From positions 1 through 64,000 of the forward strand of contig NZ_JALIFO010000009.1 in NCBI RefSeq assembly GCF_022867805.1: a DNA stretch of 64,000 bases. The letters run 5' to 3'. This document shows, piece by piece, positions 57,677 to 64,000 of the stretch. This stretch comes from Cuneatibacter sp. NSJ-177 (GTDB lineage Bacteria; Bacillota; Clostridia; Lachnospirales; Lachnospiraceae). Under the pieces are notes generated by a model, which worked only from the letters and a program-made list of their open reading frames with translations, searched no databases and had not been told where the DNA came from. Each line of letters starts with the position of its first letter. Position 1 is the first letter of the stretch. The translations under genes and the position numbers were made by a program.

Positions 57677-58225
57677 TCAGCCTTCCATCTGTCTCCCCAG
57701 AAATCCGGCCGCTGTGGCCGCCAGGCGTTTTTCGGTCTCTCCCATTTTATCCTTCTCGTCTTTTCCCAGCAAGATCACCGATCCAATCACATCCCCTTCG
57801 CAGAGGATCGGAGCGATGGTTTGAAGAGCAATCTCTTCCGGTCCTTCTTCGGTGATGGAGACGAACTCTTTGTCCGCCCTGGATGCAATGATAATATCCC
57901 GTTTTCCCATCAACTGTTCCAGTTCCTTGCTGATTGCCTTCTGAACCAAATCCTTTTTCAGACCGCCGGCCACCGCCAGCACCTGATCCCTGTCCGTGAT
58001 GCAGACCATCCGGCCGGATCCCTGGGCCAAAGCTTCCCCGTACTGACCGGCAAAAATACCAAGCTCCGCCATCGGGGAATACTTCTTCAGGATGATCTCA
58101 CCTTCTCGGTCGGTGAAAATCTCCAACGGCGTTCCTTCCCGCAGGCGGAGGGTCCGGCGGATTTCCTTTGGAATCACCACCCGTCCCAGGTCGTCGATGC
58201 GTCTTACTATTCCTGTTGCCTTCAT
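57677..58225 (-). CDS. spoVT: Stage V sporulation protein T (SpoVT)
   Basis: A 182-residue AbrB-family regulator. The N-terminal swapped-hairpin DNA-binding domain is MKATGIVRRIDDLGRVVIPKEIRRTL (about 1-50), and a GAF-like C-terminal domain follows (about 55-178). In Bacillus it is made under sigma-G in the forespore and tunes late sporulation genes. GGAGG precedes the start. It stands as a single gene with its own terminator; in Bacillus it neighbours yabM-yabN, so here it has moved away from the mazG block. Confidence 0.95.
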   Translation of the reverse strand: MKATGIVRRIDDLGRVVIPKEIRRTLRLREGTPLEIFTDREGEIILKKYSPMAELGIFAGQYGEALAQGSGRMVCITDRDQVLAVAGGLKKDLVQKAISKELEQLMGKRDIIIASRADKEFVSITEEGPEEIALQTIAPILCEGDVIGSVILLGKDEKDKMGETEKRLAATAAGFLGRQMEG

Positions 58226-58380
58226 ATATAAATTCCTCCATTGTCTGCTATTTCCTGTGTAGGGATAGTTTGCGATAATTGAAGGAAATTATGTATGGAC
58301 TGAAAACTTCTTCCATTCGCTTTGAAACAAGGAATGTTCTTATGTTGGGAAATAAAAGGCAAGGTTCCTTTAAAACCGTT

Positions 58381-58443
58381 AAAAAAATTCCTGCAAGATT
58401 TTGGTTCCGCCGTTTGGCAAAATCATATCTTGCAGGAATTTTT
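58381..58443. terminator. Perfect 17-bp terminator after bceS
   Basis: AAAAATTCCTGCAAGAT (58383-58399) pairs perfectly with ATCTTGCAGGAATTTTT (58427-58443), starting right at the bceS stop codon. Leftward it ends in seven T; rightward in five. It ends the bce operon. Confidence 0.9.
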
Positions 58444-59444
58444 CATAGAGAAAAGACAAATTCAATCCCGAATCCGTCCCCGGTGGTGCAAACCGGCTCA
58501 AGCGCAACATCGATGCACAGGCCATCCGCATATTTCCGGACGAGATATAATCCCATCCCGGTCGCTTTCTGCCTGTCCGGATGGCTGCCGGTAAAGCCTT
58601 TATCAAAAAGAAACGGCGCGTCCTCCGGGGGAACGCCGGATCCGTTGTTCCGGACTGCCAGGTATATTTTATCCCCGCTCCGCCAGGAAGAAATCTCCAC
58701 CTTCCCATTCTCTGGGTCCGCATATTTATACGCATTGCTGAGAAGCTGAGAAAACATAAAGCGCAGGACTTTTTGATCAGAAACCACCGTCAGGGGCGGT
58801 AAATCCAGAGTGACGGAAATCTGGTTTTCTCCGGCAAGAGCTGCGTACTCATGGACCGCTTCTTTCACACAAGCGTCCAGCCGGAATTCTTCAAACCGGT
58901 AGTCGGGATGATCTGTCTGTAATCGAGCGTAATATAAAATCCGCTCCACATTCTCATTTAATTGGTGCTGCACATGAATCATCCTGTCATAAACCGACGG
59001 ACTCATTTCCTCTTTGCGGTTATTTAAAACCAAGGTGGAAAGGGACAGCGGCGTTTTGATTTCATGCACCCAGGCTTCAATGTAATCCCGGTAGGACGAG
59101 AGCGCCATCTTTCCTTCATTGATCTGCGCTGCCTGCGACGTCAGCTTTTCATAAAGCAGATCCACCTCGCCCTCCCACTCCCCTCCGGCCGCGCGCAAAA
59201 GCTCCGCCTTGTTCGTCTCATCCGGCGTCTCCAGAAAACTTTCGATTGCTTTGGCCATCCTGCGCATGCCGCGCTGCTTAAGACCTACGGCAGCCGCCAG
59301 GAGAATCAAAGAAAAAAGCAGGATAAACAGGCCTACGCTCTGAATGGCAGAGGGAGATACAAGCCACGTGACAAAGAGGAAGATCAAATCTGTGCAGAAA
59401 AGTAGGATGGGAAAGGCTCCCATTCGATTGATCCAGGCTTTCAT
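58443..59444 (-). CDS. bceS: BceS-type intramembrane-sensing histidine kinase
   Basis: A 333-residue kinase with two N-terminal helices (about 10-60) and almost no extracellular loop, the hallmark of intramembrane-sensing kinases. The H-box is EAWVHEIKTPLSL, and the ATPase has FSQLLSNAYKYAD, SGVPPEDAPFLFDKG and GMGLYLVRKYA. It senses peptide antibiotics through the partner BceAB transporter and phosphorylates BceR. Its ATG overlaps the bceR stop (ATGA). Confidence 0.92.
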   Translation of the reverse strand: MKAWINRMGAFPILLFCTDLIFLFVTWLVSPSAIQSVGLFILLFSLILLAAAVGLKQRGMRRMAKAIESFLETPDETNKAELLRAAGGEWEGEVDLLYEKLTSQAAQINEGKMALSSYRDYIEAWVHEIKTPLSLSTLVLNNRKEEMSPSVYDRMIHVQHQLNENVERILYYARLQTDHPDYRFEEFRLDACVKEAVHEYAALAGENQISVTLDLPPLTVVSDQKVLRFMFSQLLSNAYKYADPENGKVEISSWRSGDKIYLAVRNNGSGVPPEDAPFLFDKGFTGSHPDRQKATGMGLYLVRKYADGLCIDVALEPVCTTGDGFGIEFVFSL

Positions 59445-60115
59445 ATCTCTTCCCCCTTCAGACAGTAGCCCTGCCCCCGGATAGTTTTGACGATCTCTCC
59501 CAGGCCGATTTCCGACAAGCTCTTTCTCAGCCTGGTCATATTGACCGGAAGAATGTTTTCATCCACAAATTCGTCTGTTCCCCATACAAAAGTAAAGATT
59601 TCCCTGCGGGATACGGTCATGGGGTGCCGCTCCATCAGAATACGGAGTATCTTCCCCTCGGTTTCCGGCAGAATCAAGGAAGCGTTCTGCCATACCAGCT
59701 TATAGGTGTCCGTATCCAATGCCAAGGAACCTGCCTGGATGACGTTTTTAATCTTGCCGTAGGTCTGTAACAGCCGCCTGGCTCTGGCGACCAGCCGGTC
59801 CGGATGGCACGGCTTTGTCAGGAAATCGTCTGCGCCGAGCCCCAGAGCCGTCAGTTCATCAATCAGTGTATCCCTTGCGGTCAAAATCAAGATGGGAAAG
59901 GACGCCCTGCTTTTCAGCCATTTACAGAGCTCAAAGCCGGATTTCCGGGGCAGATTCACATCCAATAAGACGAGGTCCGGGGCAAGGCGGAGGATCTCCT
60001 CCTCCGCGGCGGCAAAGGAAGAGATACCCGAAACCGAGTATCCCTTCCTCTGAAAGGTCAGCATAATTTCTTCCCTTAAATATACATCATCTTCCACGAC
60101 CACAATTTTAATCAA
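59441..60115 (-). CDS. bceR: BceR-type response regulator
   Basis: A 224-residue OmpR-family regulator, with receiver EDD, phospho-acceptor LLDVNLPRKSG, LTKPCHPD and a C-terminal winged helix ending TIRGQGYCLKG. The start is best taken as TTG at 60115: LIKIVVVEDD is the usual N terminus, AAGGGGAG lies about 9 nt upstream, and TTGA overlaps the bceB stop, the coupling seen between the other genes. An ATG at 60154 would add 13 unusual residues. It should activate bceAB through the repeat at 62957-62973. Confidence 0.9.
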   Translation of the reverse strand: MIKIVVVEDDVYLREEIMLTFQRKGYSVSGISSFAAAEEEILRLAPDLVLLDVNLPRKSGFELCKWLKSRASFPILILTARDTLIDELTALGLGADDFLTKPCHPDRLVARARRLLQTYGKIKNVIQAGSLALDTDTYKLVWQNASLILPETEGKILRILMERHPMTVSRREIFTFVWGTDEFVDENILPVNMTRLRKSLSEIGLGEIVKTIRGQGYCLKGEEI

Positions 60116-62127
60116 GAAGCGACTCCCCTTCCCCCGATCTTTTCCAGGGAACAAATTTCCCGGCAGGCGGTTTTCTTTACCACATGGATATAAATCGCCT
60201 CGGTCAATACAAACACCAGCAAAGCGATTCCCGCAAGGGTAATGACCGTAACCGCCGAAGTGCCGATCGGTAGCTTAGTCAGACCAGTGAACATCGAAAC
60301 GATGGCAGCCGCGCTGCTGATCACCGCAACCGCCAGCACCAGAGAAAAGAAGGTCTGAATCTGTTTCTTCGCACTGCTGCAAAGCTCCTCGGTTCCAGCT
60401 CCCAGCGTCAGAAGCGTCAGGTATCTGTGCTTATTCTGCCTTTGCCCGATTAAATATTTTAACCCGATCACCGTATTGGCAATCAAAAGAAATAGGATGC
60501 CGAGATAGATGGTCAGATAACTGGCCGATACCGTATAGAACAGGTTTCTGCCGATGCCTGCCAGAAAACTGTCGTATTCCAGCCCGGCGGCGTCCAGTTT
60601 CCCGTCCACCTTCTGAATCGCCTGCATCAATCCCATCTCTTCGGCGGCGGCATCGGTCAGATGGACATTTTGGCAGTAGGACTCCGTCTTCAACGCGATT
60701 TCCGCAAACATTGGATCCGGGACAATCAAAGCTGCATAGAGAGTAATCGCGCGGTCCGCCACAATATTATCATAGCACAAAGACGGGTAAAACGAGTATT
60801 CCCTGCCGTTCATTTGAATGGAAGCGCCCCCTTCCACCGCACGGTCTAAAATCGAAAAGAAATCTCCTTCCCGTCCCATTGAGGAAAACAGGGCAACTGT
60901 TTCGCCGTCAAGGTCAATGGGATCCTTTCCCATCGCCGCCATCATCTGGTTGTAGGATCCCTGCGAAATCACATAATCCCAATGAATACTCTGGGCAATC
61001 GCCTCTCCGCCGTCAATCTTTCGCAGCGCTTCTTTTATCACGCTGTCATCGATGGCAGCCTCAGTTCTGGAAAGGTACACGGGATAGACGGACCGGATCA
61101 TGTCATGAATTTCCTCATCTTCCAGCACCGCCTCTATTTCCGCCTCACTGGCAAAAATGGAAAAGTCCGTGGAGCGCGTGTCGGTGGCGCGGCCAATCCC
61201 CAGTGAAATGCCATAAGATACGCAGGTAAGCGCCATCAGCAAAAGGAGCGAGGACACCGCCAACGCCTGATGCTGATGAATGACATTTTCCTGTACCTGC
61301 CGTCCGGTGAAGGTGGCGAGTCCTCTGGCGTCGGGAGCTTTTCTGTGAATCCGCCTGCCAAGAAATCCTCCGAGCCCGCGGTAAAGGGAAAAGGTGCCGA
61401 GAATTCCGGACAAAAGGAGAATCAGCACCGTAATGTCCAGATTTCGCAGATGGAAGATGCCAAGATAGTAGGCGGTCAGCAGCAGCAAAATGCCGAGGAC
61501 AAAAAAGGCGGAGCTTTTCGCCTTTGACTGTTCCGTCTGCCTCTTCGAGGCGTCAAAACGCAGCAATTCCGCCGGTTCCGTGCGGCCGAAAGGGATACAG
61601 ATGATCAGCATCGCAAACATCTGAACAAGGACAAATCCGCAGACCGTCCACAAGATTGCAGGGATGGAAAGGGAAAAGCGGTGTCCAATCAAGCCTAGTC
61701 CTACCAGTTTGGCCGTGGCCAGACTGATTCCCTCCGTAAGAAATAAAGAGACGGGCAGGCCAATGAGAAGCGATACCAGGCTGCTCCAGACGGTTTCACA
61801 AAAGAGCATGAAAAACAGTCTGCTGCGCTTCATCCCAAGCATCAAATACATGCCGAACTCTCTGCGGCGGTTGTCTGTTTGATACTTGCAGGCAAAATAG
61901 ACGAGAAAAAACACAAAGAACAGCGAAATCACATATACCACCGGGAGCAGCGCCAAAAGCTTTTTCACCGCGTCGCTTTCCACTGTGGCAAGAAAACGCA
62001 TCACGTCCTGTTCCCCGAGGGACAGCAGGGTGTAGAAAGCTACAATCGCAATGACAAGGGAACCAAAAAACAATCCGCTGCCTTTTCTGTTCTTGGCCGC
62101 ATTCCGATAAACTTGCTTAAAGAACAT
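60112..62127 (-). CDS. bceB: BceB-type ABC transporter permease
   Basis: A 671-residue permease with ten predicted helices and a large extracellular domain (about 310-520) between helices 7 and 8, the layout of BceB, YtsD and VraG. Two FtsX modules flank it. These permeases free membrane targets from bacitracin-like or lantibiotic peptides and signal flux to the BceS kinase. It overlaps bceA by 11 bases and bceR by 4, so all four genes are coupled. Confidence 0.93.
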   Translation of the reverse strand: MFFKQVYRNAAKNRKGSGLFFGSLVIAIVAFYTLLSLGEQDVMRFLATVESDAVKKLLALLPVVYVISLFFVFFLVYFACKYQTDNRRREFGMYLMLGMKRSRLFFMLFCETVWSSLVSLLIGLPVSLFLTEGISLATAKLVGLGLIGHRFSLSIPAILWTVCGFVLVQMFAMLIICIPFGRTEPAELLRFDASKRQTEQSKAKSSAFFVLGILLLLTAYYLGIFHLRNLDITVLILLLSGILGTFSLYRGLGGFLGRRIHRKAPDARGLATFTGRQVQENVIHQHQALAVSSLLLLMALTCVSYGISLGIGRATDTRSTDFSIFASEAEIEAVLEDEEIHDMIRSVYPVYLSRTEAAIDDSVIKEALRKIDGGEAIAQSIHWDYVISQGSYNQMMAAMGKDPIDLDGETVALFSSMGREGDFFSILDRAVEGGASIQMNGREYSFYPSLCYDNIVADRAITLYAALIVPDPMFAEIALKTESYCQNVHLTDAAAEEMGLMQAIQKVDGKLDAAGLEYDSFLAGIGRNLFYTVSASYLTIYLGILFLLIANTVIGLKYLIGQRQNKHRYLTLLTLGAGTEELCSSAKKQIQTFFSLVLAVAVISSAAAIVSMFTGLTKLPIGTSAVTVITLAGIALLVFVLTEAIYIHVVKKTACREICSLEKIGGRGVAS

Positions 62128-62899
62128 TTGCGCCGCCTCCTCCCAGCTGTGCCGTCACCGTCACGATTCTCTCATAAAAGGCGGCGGTGGATTCTTTTTC
62201 CGTATGGCGTCGTAATTCGTGGAAAACTCGTCCATCCTGGATAAACAAAATGCGGGAGCAATAGCTTGCAGCGTTGGCGTCATGGGTGACCATCATAATG
62301 GTTTTTCCCAACTCTCGATTGACCGAAGCCAGCTGGTCCATCAAAATTTTTGAATTTTTGCTGTCCAGGGCGCCGGTGGGCTCATCCGCCAGCACAAGAT
62401 CGGGGTTTGCGATGAACGCCCTCGCCGCAGCCACCCGCTGTTTTTGCCCGCCGGACAGCTGAGAGGGAAACTGATCCAGCACTCCTGCAATATCCAGCAT
62501 GGAAGCCAGTTTTCTCATTTTCCCTTCCGCCTCCCTCGCGGTCTTGCCGTGCAGGGCCAGCGGAAGGGTGATATTTTCTCTGGCGGTCAGATTGTCAAGA
62601 AGTTCAAATTCCTGAAACAGATATCCGATGATCCGGCCTCGGTAATCCGCCAGCCTGGAACCGCGAAATTCCGATATATCCTGCCCGCGCAGGATCACTT
62701 TGCCGGAAGTCGGCCGGATCATGGTGGCGATGCAGTTGAGAAGCGTTGTTTTCCCGGAGCCGCTGGCTCCCATAATCCCTAAAAACTCGCCCTCCCGCAC
62801 ATCAAAAGTAATTCCCCGCAGGGCCTCCGTTTTATTGCCGCCCTTACCGTACGTTTTCGTCAGGCTATCTACCCGTAAAATCCGATCTGTGGTATTCAT
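62117..62899 (-). CDS. bceA: BceA-type ABC transporter ATPase
   Basis: A 260-residue MacB/LolD-like ATPase. Walker A is GASGSGKTTLLN, the Q-loop is YLFQEFELLDNLTA, the signature is QLSGGQKQR, Walker B is LVLADEPTGALD, and the switch is MVTHDANAAS. It powers BceB. It is the first gene of bceA-bceB-bceR-bceS. GGAGGA precedes the ATG. The promoter and a TTACA-N5-TGTAA repeat lie just upstream. Confidence 0.94.
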   Translation of the reverse strand: MNTTDRILRVDSLTKTYGKGGNKTEALRGITFDVREGEFLGIMGASGSGKTTLLNCIATMIRPTSGKVILRGQDISEFRGSRLADYRGRIIGYLFQEFELLDNLTARENITLPLALHGKTAREAEGKMRKLASMLDIAGVLDQFPSQLSGGQKQRVAAARAFIANPDLVLADEPTGALDSKNSKILMDQLASVNRELGKTIMMVTHDANAASYCSRILFIQDGRVFHELRRHTEKESTAAFYERIVTVTAQLGGGGANVL

Positions 62900-62927
62900 C
62901 GCAAATCTCCTCCTTGCTTATGGCCTT

Positions 62928-62973
62928 ATTATAAGAGATCATTCGTGGAAAAACCACTTACAGTCGGTGTAAG
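62928..62973 (-). promoter_or_regulatory. bceA promoter with BceR-type inverted repeat
   Basis: On the leftward strand CTTACA-CCGAC-TGTAAG (62973-62957) is a perfect 6-5-6 inverted repeat directly before TGGTTT (62956-62951), which is 17 bp from TATAAT (62933-62928). The position and TTACA/TGTAA arms fit OmpR-type BceR operators. Confidence 0.65.
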
Positions 62974-63110
62974 GTTTCACGGCTGCCCAATTCTTTCCGA
63001 AAGCCGATTGTTTTTATTCCTAACCCATGATCCGGGAGAACTGCCGGAAAAGGATCCCAGAGAAGGCCGTTCCGAAACCCAGCGAGCGGATGATAAAACT
63101 CCCCGAAAAC

Positions 63111-63147
63111 AAAGGGAAAGACCATCCAAAAACCGGCCTTCCCCTTT
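63111..63147 (-). terminator. Probable terminator after the FAH-family gene
   Basis: On the leftward strand AAAGGGGAAGGCC (63147-63135) pairs, with G-U pairs, with GGTCTTTCCCTTT (63123-63111), followed by GTTTTC. It lies 75 bases past the gene's stop. The region 62974-63221 holds no other supported gene. Confidence 0.5.
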
Positions 63148-63221
63148 CTTCTTCCTTCTATTTCCCACCAGCCTACCGGCCGGATGCAGATACAACCAGG
63201 AATCTTCTTTGCACGGCAGGT

Positions 63222-64000
63222 TTAAGGCCCCACCACATTTTCCAGCGTTCCAATCCCCTCGATCCGGCAGGTGACCACGTCGCCCGACTTCAAAAATTTC
63301 GGCGGGTGAAAGCCCATGCCGACGCCGGAAGGGGTTCCGGTGATCAGGATATCCCCCGGTTCCAGGGTAATCCCCTCGGATAGCTGAGAAATCAGCTCCG
63401 GGATATCAAAGATGAAATCGTCGGTATTGCCGTCCTGGCGGGGTTCCCCGTTGACCCAGGACTGGATTCTCAGATGCGGCGGGCTCGGCAGCTCGTCCTT
63501 TGTCACGATCCAAGGCCCCATCGGGAAGGAATCGTCCAGCCCTTTGCCAAAACTGTACTGTTTATGCCGGTTCTGCACATCCCTGGCGGAGATGTCATTT
63601 CCGATAGAATAACCGAATACATACTCGAATGCTTCCTCGCGGGATACCTTCGAACAGGTTTTTCCAATGATCACAGCCAACTCCACCTCATAGTCCAGCT
63701 GTTCCGTCAAACCGCCGTGGCGGCCGATCGCTCCGCCGGGAGCTACCGCCTGGTTCACCCGCTTTGAGAAGTAGACCGGATACTCCGGTTTTTTATACTC
63801 GATGCCCTTGAATTTCGCTGACTCAATGGCGTGGGCCACATAGTTTTGGCCGACGCAGAGCACGTCATGGCGCGGATGCGGGATCGGCGCCAGCAGCTGA
63901 ATCTGTTCCAGCGGGATTCCCTCGGTGGCTCCGGCCTCCTGTTCGATGCGCTCCCGTTCCTCATCGGTCAGGTTCGCAATCAGCGCCGTCATGTCCGGAT
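63222..64000 (-). CDS. Fumarylacetoacetate hydrolase family protein (5' end outside window)
   Basis: At least 258 residues of an FAH-fold enzyme. The frame stays open to the window edge, reading PDMTALIANL, so the ATG at 63992 is probably internal and about 40 N-terminal residues are missing. Family blocks: LCVGQNYVAHAIE, KPEYPVYFSKR, the metal-binding LDYEVELAVIIGK, YSIGNDISARDVQ, GKGLDDSFPMGPWIV and GDILITGTPSGVG. FAH proteins hydrolyse or decarboxylate acylpyruvates and 2-oxo-acids, often in aromatic catabolism. Which substrate applies here cannot be told. Confidence 0.88.
   Translation of the reverse strand, partial: PDMTALIANLTDEERERIEQEAGATEGIPLEQIQLLAPIPHPRHDVLCVGQNYVAHAIESAKFKGIEYKKPEYPVYFSKRVNQAVAPGGAIGRHGGLTEQLDYEVELAVIIGKTCSKVSREEAFEYVFGYSIGNDISARDVQNRHKQYSFGKGLDDSFPMGPWIVTKDELPSPPHLRIQSWVNGEPRQDGNTDDFIFDIPELISQLSEGITLEPGDILITGTPSGVGMGFHPPKFLKSGDVVTCRIEGIGTLENVVGP

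Noticed and set aside
62977-63195. 72-codon leftward frame between bceA and the FAH gene
   Set aside because: It is Arg/Ser/Gly-rich, contains the hairpin at 63111-63147 and lacks a Shine-Dalgarno.
1-64000. tRNA, rRNA, CRISPR arrays, intact insertion sequences
   Set aside because: None was recognised on reading both strands; a tRNAscan or CRISPR search would be decisive but was not possible here.

Overview
The window looks like a chromosomal stretch of a moderately GC-rich, anaerobic, endospore-forming member of the Clostridia (Lachnospiraceae-like is my best guess from gene content; this is not proven). Evidence: the conserved sporulation block hup-rqcP-yabP-yabQ-divIC-spoIIE-tilS-hpt-ftsH, a spoVT gene, a spoIIE promoter with Spo0A boxes, corrinoid methyltransferases, molybdo-enzymes, and no respiratory-chain genes. 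I found no rRNA, tRNA, CRISPR array or intact transposase.

Layout. 375-1109: an SDR oxidoreductase. 1111-8840: a potassium block with KdpE and KdpD divergent from TrkH and TrkA, followed by a KdpB-derived P-type ATPase that has lost catalytic residues; kdpFABC itself is absent. 8967-22115: a catabolic island transcribed leftward from 20361: methyltransferase II, a corrinoid protein, a UroD-fold methyltransferase, a 50-residue protein, two GPH-type MFS transporters, a fused xanthine-dehydrogenase-family hydroxylase and a flavin/Fe-S dicluster protein. It is divergent from a second corrinoid protein and a GntR regulator, and palindromic operator candidates lie in the shared promoter region. 22139-22639: GreA. 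22833-31383: a peptide-scavenging operon (Dpp-type ABC importer, N-acyl-D-amino-acid deacylase family enzyme, M19 dipeptidase) with a strong terminator inside its leader. 31719-43121: housekeeping and sporulation genes (amylase, ftsH, hpt, tilS, spoIIE, divIC, yabQ, yabP, rqcP, hup, mazG, pepF). 43297-45536: an AT-rich RloA/RloB (AbiL-like) defence island with a gene remnant. 45888-54735: one long operon with a TRAP transporter, a cytoplasmic-looking DMSO-reductase-family enzyme, its Fe-S subunits, a TorD chaperone and MoeA. 55163-57318: a LysR regulator and an FAD-dependent oxidoreductase. 57677-58225: SpoVT. 58443-62899: a BceRSAB-type peptide-antibiotic sensing and detoxification module. 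63222-64000: a fumarylacetoacetate-hydrolase-family gene cut by the window edge.

How the parts work together. The LysR, TRAP/reductase and oxidoreductase genes appear to be one regulon: the TRAP operon and the oxidoreductase gene have promoters with the same 22-bp box (one mismatch) and the same 15-nt and 17-nt spacings, and the first box also overlaps the lysR promoter. The methyltransferase island looks like an import, demethylation and oxidation pathway for an unknown, perhaps methoxylated aromatic, substrate. KdpDE probably controls TrkHA here rather than a Kdp pump. The most unusual single protein is the degenerate KdpB homologue beside them. Starts were chosen by visible ribosome binding sites; promoters and operators were found by eye and none has been tested.
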